Positions 17,619-24,588 of a stretch of 64,000 nucleotides of DNA are shown here, one piece after another. Source of the DNA: Mesorhizobium qingshengii (GTDB lineage: Bacteria; Pseudomonadota; Alphaproteobacteria; Rhizobiales; Rhizobiaceae). Position 1 is the first letter of the stretch, and every line of letters begins with the position of its first letter. The notes below the pieces were generated by a model. It was given only the letters and a program-made list of their open reading frames with translations, had not been told where the DNA came from and searched no databases. Both the position numbers and the translations under genes were made by a program. Location: contig NZ_JAPFQA010000009.1 in assembly GCF_027563465.1 (NCBI RefSeq), positions 141,224 through 205,223 on the forward strand, written 5' to 3'.

Positions 17619-17846
17619 ATGGCAAATCACCAACACAGATTTTATTGTCACATGGAGACAGGCGGAACCTGGGCGGTTTGGGACCGCATTACCGATGCCC
17701 CGGCAAGCTTGGGAGGGCGTGACCTGCTTGGTTGCACATCCCAGCGGGCAAACGTTGCGGAAAGCGTGCTGACGCGAATCTATGACAACGGATTGGATGC
17801 GCTTGCCGTTCGCATATCAGGGATAGCGCATTCTCGACCCGGCTGA
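17619..17846 (+). CDS. Possible small hypothetical protein (75 aa)
   Basis: From ATG 17619 a 75-residue product reads through MANHQHRFYCHMETGGTW and continues with a WDRITDAPASLGGRDLLG segment. The composition (Trp, Asp, balanced charges) looks like a real small soluble protein rather than a shadow frame, and no other gene covers this stretch. There is no clear ribosome binding site and no recognised family. It lies between the Crp-family gene and the first 63-residue paralogue. Treat it as tentative. Confidence 0.35.
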   Translation: MANHQHRFYCHMETGGTWAVWDRITDAPASLGGRDLLGCTSQRANVAESVLTRIYDNGLDALAVRISGIAHSRPG

Positions 17847-18188
17847 CGCTGGCTGCCACCGGCAATGGCGCGACGTGCGGTTGGCGCGGTCATTCCGCGA
17901 TCGCACTATTTTCCCTTTTATTTAGAATCGGCTAATTTTAGAGAACGGCGGGGCCCCAATCCCGCCGAAGGCCAGCGCGGGTTTCAGGCAACTGTCCATA
18001 GGTACCGCGCTGGCCGCCAGCGGCTCTTCGCCTTCTTCGGAAGCCATGGGCGAAAAGTCATCTGCGAGAAAGCAAGAAGATCGGCGCACGTCATTGATGC
18101 CAGAGCGCAACCGGGTCACGCGCGGTGCGCCGGATCGTGGCAGGCTCAATTCTTCTTGGGTGGCAAGTTTTCTGAGCTCATGGGTGTC

Positions 18189-18380
18189 CTAGAGCCGTGG
18201 ACCTACATATCGGGCGGCTTCCATCCACAATGCAAGCGCGATTGCGGGGGACCGTCCCTTCACTTCGAAGTCGCGGCCCCGATAGCTTCCTGCCGCGATC
18301 CACACCGTCTTTGAACGTTGGTAGATCGTTATGCCCTGGGCACTCGCCCAATCACACAGTTCTTCGCCCTTTCGATACAT
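18189..18380 (-). CDS. Small conserved hypothetical protein, paralogue of 22557-22748
   Basis: A 63-residue protein starting MYRKGEELCDWASAQG at the ATG complement 18378-18380. It matches the 63-residue product at 22557-22748 along its whole length, at roughly two thirds identity. The two share an exact core of YQRSKTVWIAAG, then YRGRD, EVKGRSP and IALALW-EAARY. Equal length and conservation from the first to the last residue show that both are real genes and fix this start. The protein is small, basic and soluble, with no signal peptide. The function is unknown; a nucleic-acid-binding or adaptor role is possible but unsupported. A repeat-protein gene lies about 0.9 kb to its right. Confidence 0.75.
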   Translation of the reverse strand: MYRKGEELCDWASAQGITIYQRSKTVWIAAGSYRGRDFEVKGRSPAIALALWMEAARYVGPRL

Positions 18381-19277
18381 TATAGCGCCGGCCCAGCTCG
18401 GTGCCCCTCGAACCGGCAATGCCGCTTCACAGTTTGGCAAAAACCACACTCCGCCGCCACGCAAGCGATGCGCTCTTGGTCTTTCCTCGCTGCCACCATT
18501 TTTCCTGTTCCACCCCAAAACTCCTGCAAGGATGCAGCGCGCGGCTTCTCCCGCCTATGAAGAACTTCACATTGTCAGGCAACCTTGGCCGTGATCCACG
18601 TGCTGATCTCGATAGGAATCGAGGGCAGGTGGCAGGGCAAATCAGCGAGAACTCAACCGCCTTCGCGCCCCGGCGATGGTCAGCCACAAGCGGATATTTG
18701 ATGCCGGCTTCGTCGATGACGGCGCGCGGCCATCGACGGGCTGGCGAGATCAATCCCGATCATCCCACAGTTATCGGGCGCGCTCCTTTCGGAGCCATAC
18801 GCCCGCAATTGCGCTTGCGTCCTGGCGGAACCGGCTGATCGAGCGCTGCGTGGCTAGGCATGGACCGACACCTTGTCCGATAGTTAACAAATCGTTGCAG
18901 GTGAACTCAAGGCGTTGTCAGCCGAGGGGCAAGAATGTGCCGAACAGTCAGGCCACCCTGGTGACCGAAGTCTCGGAAATTCATAATAGATAGGCCAGTT
19001 TCTACTTTACGGTGGGGCGCGCTAGACCTCTGACCATCGCTGTCGATGCAGACGACTGTTGCCGCCAGCCACATTGATTGGCAAATTCCAAGCCGTTATC
19101 TCAGATGCAGCTAATATTCATATTTCGAAGAGGAAGTAAATAAATTTTCGTCTAAAATTTGTTTCATCAATTATAAAACGGTCTGATAACCTCGACATCG
19201 AGCAAGACTCGATCTTCCCCAAAAAATACACCACAAGCTTCTCGGGGCTGATTGTCGCCCAGTTATGGAGGCCTATC
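18381..19277. other. Intergenic stretch with a possible gene fragment and an AT-rich promoter zone
   Basis: No complete gene is supported here. At 18557 a plus-strand frame begins MKNFTLSGNLGRDP, which resembles the N-terminus of single-stranded DNA-binding proteins, but the similarity stops after about 14 residues and the rest reads as noise; it may be a relic. From about 19080 to 19260 the sequence becomes clearly AT-rich and includes a perfect inverted repeat at 19142-19160, consistent with the promoter of the repeat-protein gene at 19278. Confidence 0.4.
19142..19160. promoter_or_regulatory. Inverted repeat AAATTTT-N5-AAAATTT upstream of the repeat-protein gene
   Basis: Two perfect 7-base arms are separated by CGTCT. 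The site lies in an AT-rich block 118 bases before the start at 19278. Its symmetry and position suggest a regulator-binding site; Ros/MucR proteins favour AT-rich targets and such a gene lies at 23975, but the link is inference. Confidence 0.35.
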
Positions 19278-19526
19278 GTGATCATTCGCATTCTTATCGC
19301 AATTTCTCTTGCCGCGTCTGTCGCATCCTTCTCGACGGCCAGCTTTGCTGAGTCTTCGGTCAAGGTTAAGTCTGTCGAGGCGGGTAAGTCGGGTGGCGCC
19401 GGCGAAACCGGTGGTAAAGCTGGTGGTGCTGGCGAAACCGGCGGCAAGGCCGGCGGAGCCGGTGAGTCCGGCGGCAAGGCCGGCGGCGCTGGAGAAGGTG
19501 GCGGCAAGGGCGGCAAGGGCGGCTGA
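19278..19526 (+). CDS. Secreted glycine-rich decapeptide-repeat protein, short copy (82 aa)
   Basis: Residues 1-24 form a clear signal peptide (hydrophobic core LIAISLAASVAS, likely cleavage after SFA). The mature part begins ESSVKV and is then built almost wholly from a repeat of the type GGAGETGGKA, about four copies, ending in a GGKGGKGG tail. The same ESSVKV start and the same repeat unit occur in the longer protein at 22932-23411, so the two are paralogues. The product should be exported and unstructured or extended, with alternating Glu and Lys. The function is unknown. A strong terminator follows at 19560-19595 and an AT-rich promoter zone precedes it. Confidence 0.75.
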   Translation: MIIRILIAISLAASVASFSTASFAESSVKVKSVEAGKSGGAGETGGKAGGAGETGGKAGGAGESGGKAGGAGEGGGKGGKGG

Positions 19527-19559
19527 TAGCCCTTGTAGTTCCTGCCAGGACAAGAAGCG

Positions 19560-19595
19560 CACCCCTGCTGGCGTGAATGCTGGCGGGGGTGTTTT
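19560..19595 (+). terminator. Rho-independent terminator of the short repeat-protein gene
   Basis: The arms CACCCCTGCTGGC (19560-19572) and GCTGGCGGGGGTG (19579-19591) can pair over 13 bases, three of them G-U, around a 6-base loop. TTTT follows directly at 19592-19595. It lies 33 bases after the stop codon of the 82-residue gene. Confidence 0.8.
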
Positions 19596-19759
19596 CACAG
19601 CGTGCGAGAGTCCCGCCGCGCACGATCCAGGGCTGGCGCCCCAGGATTGGGGTCCCAATCGACCGGTGATTGTCGTGGCGCGGTGCGGCAGGCTGGGCCG
19701 ATCAGCGCGGCCGACACTGCGCCGAACGCCTGTTGCCAACTCCAATTCACTGACGAAGA

Positions 19760-21787
19760 TCATTCTGGACCGGGATCCTGCGATTGAACCGCGGCGCCTG
19801 GAAGGGTCCAGCTAGTGCTCTCGACCCACGCACAGTGATTCAAATTGGATATCCACATACGCTCATGCGCGCGTCGAAATTCCAGCAACGCCTGCAATTC
19901 CGGCTTGCCCCGCTCGTAGCTGGAGTCCGGATCGCCGAGCGTAAGTTTGCTGGCAGCTTGCGAGCACAGCTTCGCGTGCTGCAGTCCCAATTGAAGGAAC
20001 TTCACCCGCATGGAGGCTTCCTGGTCCCCCTTCGCAGAGGAGACCGCGCGGTCGAGCAGGGCTTCGGCTGGCGCGAAGCTCTCCTCCGGATAGATCGCAT
20101 GCGCCGCTTTCGCCCAGCTTCGCCAACGGGAGGCCCCGAGGGCCTCGAACGTGTCATGCAGCCGTGTGCGCCCATTCGACGTATACGCCTCCCAGAAATC
20201 GAAATATTTCTTCACGTCATCCGCCGCGGGTCCGAAGGCCGAATAATATTCTGACAAGATCGAGCTGGCGGATACGTCTGGATGCATCTGCAGGCGCATC
20301 AATAGGTAGATATTTGGACCTTGTGTCGCCCAATGACCTGTTAGTGAGTCAAAATCAGTTCCGATCATTCCGTTACTGGATGCTTTTTGAAACTCATCAG
20401 AGAACTGATTTGTAAAGATATGCGGCATGCAATAGCCATCAAGAAAGTAGTTCGTCCTCATAAGAAGGCTTGCATCCGTTTTCGCCCATCCTTGCCACTG
20501 ATCCTTGATCCATCCTTGATCTTCATCGCTTCTTGGATAAAACCACGATGACGGGCAAAAGCCGATTATGATATTCGAGCCCAGCTTTACGCCCGAGGTC
20601 GGCGCGGCGAAGTAGTTCATATAGGCGTAGCCCACGACGACCGCGTTCGAATTGTATTTCGCGGCGATCTGCTGGATCGCTTGCCATGAACGCGCGTACC
20701 GGTCCGACACGAAAGGCTTGCCAGCGATCTTCGACTTCGACGGAATGAACTTTCGATAGTTCGACGGCTCAGGACCATCCAGCGCCTTGCACACGTCGCA
20801 TTCGCATTGGCCAGGGATGTCATTTTCAACCGCGTTCACGAAAATTGGAGGGTGTTCCTGGGATCCGTTTCCATGCTGGCGCCACTGTGAGACAATCTCT
20901 TCGTGCAAGCCCGGATTGGAAATGCACATCGAGAAGCGCCCGCCGGGCCTCGAAGGTCCCCGTTTGCCGTTGACCAACTGAAACCACTCGGGATGCTCTC
21001 CGCCATACTGTTGCCACCAGTCGACGAAGGCATGTCCGTAGTTCGCCGGGATTCGGCGGCCCATGCGGTTGCGGCGCAGAAATGCAGCCTGTGCGCTCAT
21101 GTATTCTTCAGCCGCAGCGGCGGTGAAGCCCATTTCTGGATGATCTTTAGCCCTCAAGCCCGCGGCTGAGCGCACGTGACGCTGCACGAGCCGGGGCGTT
21201 ACGACGCAATCCTGAGCAGGGACGACTACGGACTCTGCTCTTGGAACAAACGTTCCCAGTTCGCCTGGCCACAGCCACCGAACCGCGAAGTAGCGATCGA
21301 GAAGCTCGTATGCGCCGAAAAGTGTTCCCGCGGACGTGTTTTCATCGAGAGGGCTGCCGGGCGTGTCGTGCCCTGCGATGCACAGGTGGCGGCCGATGGT
21401 CCGAATAGCGCACGACTCCGGCCCCAAAGCGTCGAAATTGATTCCGGCCTTTCGGGCAAAATGGGTATCGCCCAGAAAGACGTGGGCTTTGTCCAGGCTG
21501 GCCGACCTCACCTTGCTCTCGGTCACTATCGCAGGTTGGAAGCCGGTCGCTTTCTGAATATGCCAGCCGAGTTCCACGGCGGCATACCGTACGGAATCAT
21601 TCGGCCTGTCCGATGTGACAAGTGTGAAGGCCGGTCTGCCTCTTGCCACCAATGTCACGCCATCGCCTGGCTGATCGTGCGCGCCGGCTGGTTGATCGTG
21701 CGCGCCAGCTGGCCCGCAAACGCCCAGCCAGTGTAACAGGCTTAGGAGGGTTCCCTGCGCAAACGTTCTTCGCGACAATGCTTGCAT
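19760..21787 (-). CDS. Tat-exported DUF4838-family protein (glycoside-hydrolase-like)
   Basis: A 675-residue protein. Residues 4-24 look like a twin-arginine signal (SRRTFAQGTLLSLLHWLG), so it should reach the periplasm folded. An N-terminal domain up to about residue 160 resembles the non-catalytic domain of alpha-glucuronidases. It is followed by a large domain of the DUF4838 type, with the typical phrases HPEWFQLVNGKR and CECDVCKA. That family has a TIM-barrel-like, glycoside-hydrolase-like core but no established activity. It is known mainly from Bacteroidetes and Planctomycetes, so its presence in a rhizobial genome is unusual. It stands alone between the two repeat-protein genes; its stop overlaps no other gene. 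An action on plant or bacterial polysaccharide is inference. Confidence 0.75.
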   Translation of the reverse strand: MQALSRRTFAQGTLLSLLHWLGVCGPAGAHDQPAGAHDQPGDGVTLVARGRPAFTLVTSDRPNDSVRYAAVELGWHIQKATGFQPAIVTESKVRSASLDKAHVFLGDTHFARKAGINFDALGPESCAIRTIGRHLCIAGHDTPGSPLDENTSAGTLFGAYELLDRYFAVRWLWPGELGTFVPRAESVVVPAQDCVVTPRLVQRHVRSAAGLRAKDHPEMGFTAAAAEEYMSAQAAFLRRNRMGRRIPANYGHAFVDWWQQYGGEHPEWFQLVNGKRGPSRPGGRFSMCISNPGLHEEIVSQWRQHGNGSQEHPPIFVNAVENDIPGQCECDVCKALDGPEPSNYRKFIPSKSKIAGKPFVSDRYARSWQAIQQIAAKYNSNAVVVGYAYMNYFAAPTSGVKLGSNIIIGFCPSSWFYPRSDEDQGWIKDQWQGWAKTDASLLMRTNYFLDGYCMPHIFTNQFSDEFQKASSNGMIGTDFDSLTGHWATQGPNIYLLMRLQMHPDVSASSILSEYYSAFGPAADDVKKYFDFWEAYTSNGRTRLHDTFEALGASRWRSWAKAAHAIYPEESFAPAEALLDRAVSSAKGDQEASMRVKFLQLGLQHAKLCSQAASKLTLGDPDSSYERGKPELQALLEFRRAHERMWISNLNHCAWVESTSWTLPGAAVQSQDPGPE

Positions 21788-22556
21788 GCCAGGATCTTAC
21801 CTACACACGGTCATACAGCAAGGTAACCATGTCTGTGTCGGCTCGCGCATCGGTGCCATCTCGCTAAAGAGACCCGCCGCACAGTCTGGTGCGGCGGGCG
21901 ATCAAGCGTTGCGCATCAAGCGGGGGTGGGTGCCTGCTGCGTGCAGATCATGACATGAACGGTACCGCGATTAGGCGACGTGATTCCAGATAGGCCTCTG
22001 GGCGTCCTCGCTAAACTTTCGGGTAGGGGCGAAGGATATCCCTGCTTCAAGGCTTCGGCGCACCCTATGTCGAGTGGGCGACTGGCTCGTGTCCAACGCC
22101 GAAGGCCTCAGATCCGCGTGGCAAAGGTTTTCGGCGGCTACGCGTTACAAAATGGTGGTGACCGTCAGAGAGCCTTGAGCAGTCAGGTCGATGTCGCGGC
22201 GGCAAGGCGGGTGACGCTGGCCAAGCCGGGGGCAATTCTGGCGGGTGGTGTCCGATTCATCTCGATTTGGGTCAAAGGCCACGGCCGCGTGATCGATGTG
22301 ACAGTATGATGTAACCAATCTCAACTGCGTGGTTTCATGTTCACCTTGCGCGGTGTTTTCGCAGCGGGGGGTTGTCGCTGGCTGTTGCCGCAATAGCTGT
22401 TGTGGCTGGGGCCGAAGAAAACGGTTCCAGTTGCGGCCTCGCCCGAGGGGGGCCGAATGATGACGGGCCAATGGGTATGGGCAGCCTGAGGGGTGGGCGG
22501 GGCTCGGACCGGATGTCCGATCGAGTTGACGACGCCCTGCAACGGAGCCCGAATGA
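21788..22556. other. Intergenic stretch of 769 bases with hairpin and possible decayed repeat sequence
   Basis: It contains the promoter side of the DUF4838 gene, a strong hairpin at 21873-21898, and at 22198-22260 a short frame reading GGKAGDAGQAGGNSGG, which resembles a decayed piece of the glycine-rich repeat. No complete gene is supported: open frames of 108-109 codons on either strand (21980-22309 and 22145-22471) overlap each other and have no family resemblance or ribosome binding site. Confidence 0.4.
21873..21898. other. Perfect 10-bp hairpin, CCCGCCGCAC / GTGCGGCGGG
   Basis: Two perfectly complementary 10-base arms flank the loop AGTCTG. No T-run follows on either side, so it is not a classical terminator for a recognised gene. 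It lies 86 bases upstream of the DUF4838 start codon; a role in the transcript of an unseen gene is possible. Confidence 0.5.
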
Positions 22557-22748
22557 ATGCCTCGAAATTATGAAGAATGGCGGATGCTAGCTAACGCTCT
22601 TGGCGTTACTGTCTACCAGCGTTCAAAGACCGTGTGGATCGCGGCCGGACGCTACCGAGGCCGAGATATCGAAGTGAAAGGCCGGTCGCCAACAATTGCG
22701 CTGGCTTTGTGGAAGGAAGCAGCGCGTTACGCCGGCTCGGACAGGTAG
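22557..22748 (+). CDS. Small conserved hypothetical protein, paralogue of 18189-18380
   Basis: A 63-residue protein beginning MPRNYEEWRMLANALG. It aligns end to end without gaps with the protein at 18189-18380, sharing YQRSKTVWIAAG, YRGRD, EVKGRSP and IALALW-EAARY. It is small, basic and soluble, with no signal peptide. The function is unknown. It is convergent with the long repeat-protein gene, the two sharing a stem-loop at 22872-22909. In the other pair of this zone the 63-residue gene and the repeat gene are divergent, so the partnership is kept but not the orientation. Confidence 0.75.
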   Translation: MPRNYEEWRMLANALGVTVYQRSKTVWIAAGRYRGRDIEVKGRSPTIALALWKEAARYAGSDR

Positions 22749-22871
22749 TTCGGAACGGGGCAAACAATGCAGGGACGGTTATCCCGCGCCCCGCTCGAAA
22801 TCAAATTCACCTGGTATCGCTCGCGAACCCATTTTGTTCTGGTGAAGCTGCCTGACTGTCGAGTTCGGCAA

Positions 22872-22909
22872 CGGATGCCGGCGGGCGGGTATCCGCGCGC
22901 CGGCATCCG
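22872..22909. terminator. Bidirectional stem-loop between convergent small genes
   Basis: The arms CGGATGCCGGCG (22872-22883) and CGCCGGCATCCG (22898-22909) are perfectly complementary over 12 bases around a 14-base loop. It lies between the stop of the 63-residue gene (22748) and the stop of the repeat-protein gene (22932, minus strand). There is no long T-run, so terminator strength is uncertain. Confidence 0.6.
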
Positions 22910-22931
22910 ATAAGCTTCGGATTTTGTCGGT

Positions 22932-23411
22932 CTAGCCAGCGCCGCCGGTCTTGCCGCCGCTCTCGCCAGCGCCTCCGGCCTTGCCGCCGGTTTCGCCAGC
23001 GCCTCCAGCCTTGCCACCGGTCTCGCCAGCGCCGCCGGCCTTGCCGCCGGTTTCGCCAGCGCCTCCAGCCTTGCCACCGGTCTCGCCAGCACCTCCGGTC
23101 TCGCTCAACGTAGCGGCCGTGCTAAGGGTGGCGCCGCCGCCGGTCTCGCCGGCCTTGCCGCTGGTCTCGCCAGTGCCTCCGGCCTTGCCACCGGTCTCGC
23201 CAGCGCCTCCGGCCTTGCCACCGGTCTCGCCAGCGCCTCCGGCCTTGCCGCCGGTCTCGCCAGCGCCTCCAGCCTTGCCGCCGGTCTCACCGGACGAACT
23301 GACCTTGACACTGGACTCGCCAACGGCGCCGGCATGAGAAATCCCGACCGTTCCCAGAGCAAAGAATGCCCCCACCAGCAACTTCGCCGTAGATGCAATT
23401 TTAATGGTCAT
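22932..23411 (-). CDS. Secreted glycine-rich decapeptide-repeat protein, long copy (159 aa)
   Basis: The start is the ATG complement at 23409-23411, preceded by AGGAGA; the frame is open further upstream but that part lacks a start signal. Residues 1-27 form a signal peptide ending SHA. The mature protein begins GAVGESSVKV, sharing ESSVKV with the 82-residue protein. It then has about four GETGGKAGGA units, an interruption containing ATLSTAATLSETGG, and about five more units ending ESGGKTGGAG. The DNA of the repeats is a near-perfect 30-base minisatellite, so copy number can easily change. The charge pattern (one Glu and one Lys per unit) is constant. The function is unknown; a matrix or surface role is a guess. 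Confidence 0.75.
   Translation of the reverse strand: MTIKIASTAKLLVGAFFALGTVGISHAGAVGESSVKVSSSGETGGKAGGAGETGGKAGGAGETGGKAGGAGETGGKAGGTGETSGKAGETGGGATLSTAATLSETGGAGETGGKAGGAGETGGKAGGAGETGGKAGGAGETGGKAGGAGESGGKTGGAG
22935..23300. repeat. 30-base minisatellite encoding the decapeptide repeat
   Basis: About nine copies of a 30-base unit (plus-strand core GCCGCCGGTCTCGCCAGC) lie in two blocks, roughly 22935-23100 and 23148-23300, separated by a unique spacer. Copies differ mostly at single positions that swap synonymous codons, so protein sequence is conserved more than DNA sequence. The repeat length is a multiple of three, so gain or loss of units keeps the frame. Confidence 0.85.
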
Positions 23412-23974
23412 ATCATCTCCTGATATCCGAGCCCCCCACATAATTACTAATAGGATTCTCTCGTGAAGGTTATTCAAAACCTTGATCGAATTGGACACAT
23501 TTAATGACAGTATGATACAAGCTTATTTTTGCCATCATGCCGATTTGATTGAGTAATCAAAAGACATGATTTATCATATGTTTCTGGTATTTGTGTAGCA
23601 GTCGGCGAAAGTGGCAACTTTGACGCTTTCAAAAGGCCAAACATATATGGAATATTTGATGTTTTTTCGCGTATAAGGCGTGTTTTGAGCAGCAATTTCC
23701 AAGAAAACGTCGAGCAAGCGCAGCACGACGCGCTCAGCCACCAGCGGACGGTGTAGCTTGACCATCACGACGGGTTACCACTTTTGGGTGGATTCAATAC
23801 CACCAAGGGCAATTGACAGAAGTGGCACCCAGGGATGCCATTGGAGGCTCTAAACGCGGGGGGATCGGGAGCATATGCTCCCGATTTGATGTTTGGATAA
23901 TTCGGCAAACGAGTGATCCAAAACCTGCTCCGCATTTGCCACGGACGACAGCCAACGTCAGTCGAGAGCGGATT
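23412..23974. other. AT-rich intergenic stretch between the long repeat-protein gene and the Ros/MucR gene
   Basis: These 563 bases are visibly richer in A and T than the flanks from 23440 to 23720, as expected for a regulated promoter zone of the minus-strand repeat-protein gene. Short open frames here have no family resemblance and lack ribosome binding sites. A small inverted repeat (GGTGG...CCACC) lies near 23790-23810. No gene is supported. Confidence 0.4.
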
Positions 23975-24391
23975 ATGGATCCTGACCCCGTCGATCATCT
24001 GGAATTAACCGTCAAGATCGTTTCGGCCTTTGTCAGCAGGAATCAGGCCTCCCGTTCTGATCTGGTGGATCTGGTCCAGAATGTCGGCCGCACGTTGCAG
24101 GCCCTCTCGGCAGGCGCGGAAAAACCCAAACCAAAACTCGTTCCCGCCGTGCCGATCAGCAAGTCGGTGACCCCCGATTTCATCATCAGCCTGGAGGACG
24201 GACGCAGGATGAAATCATTGAAGCGGTACCTGGCTTCGATGGGAATGACACCGGCGGATTATCGCAGGAAATGGGGTTTGCCGCCGGACTACCCATTGGT
24301 CGCGCCGAATTTCACCCAATTGCGTTCGCAAGCGGCCAAGAGGATCAGGCTTGGACAGCGGAATGCCAGTGATCAGACTTCCGCAACCTGA
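23975..24391 (+). CDS. Ros/MucR-family transcriptional regulator lacking the zinc-finger cysteines
   Basis: A 138-residue protein starting MDPDPVDHLELTVKIVSAF, the typical N-terminus of the family. ATG 23975 is preceded by GAGAGCGG; the frame is open upstream but that part looks non-coding. The DNA-binding region reads FIISLEDGRRMKSLKRYL, then MTPADYRRKWGLP and YPLVAP. In Ros the finger begins with a Cys-x2-Cys pair; here those positions are Ser and other residues, so the zinc site is lost. Several Mesorhizobium loti homologues are known to fold and bind DNA without zinc. In rhizobia the family controls exopolysaccharide synthesis and motility, so the polysaccharide locus to the right is a plausible target. 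Confidence 0.88.
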   Translation: MDPDPVDHLELTVKIVSAFVSRNQASRSDLVDLVQNVGRTLQALSAGAEKPKPKLVPAVPISKSVTPDFIISLEDGRRMKSLKRYLASMGMTPADYRRKWGLPPDYPLVAPNFTQLRSQAAKRIRLGQRNASDQTSAT

Positions 24392-24588
24392 GCAAATGGG
24401 CTCCCGCCTCAGGCCTCGACGGCTATGACAGCTTCGGTCGTATTGGTGCAACTGTCTCATGCGAATTACATTCGCTCCGCTGTCCGATGCAATGTCAGCA
24501 AACAGCTGGATCGGGGGTGGCGGAAATGTGAAGATGGCCGCCCACTGTCTCGTAAGCCTGTTGCTGTTTCCTTCCGATCGGCACCGCC

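Noticed and set aside
17865..18314. 149-codon plus-strand open frame
   Set aside because: It overlaps the 63-residue gene on the other strand, which is supported by a paralogue, and the sequence has the look of a shadow frame.
18557..18838. Frame starting MKNFTLSGNLGRDP, like the start of single-stranded DNA-binding proteins
   Set aside because: The similarity ends after about 14 residues, there is no OB-fold continuation in any nearby frame, and no ribosome binding site. It may be a relic, but the evidence is too short to call.
22145..22471. 108-codon minus-strand frame and an overlapping 109-codon plus-strand frame (21980-22309)
   Set aside because: They overlap each other, have skewed His/Arg/Pro composition and no start signals. 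Neither can be supported.
22935..23300. Possible CRISPR array, because of regular 30-base repeats
   Set aside because: The repeats are directly tandem without variable spacers, stay in one reading frame and encode a decapeptide behind a signal peptide. No cas gene is near.
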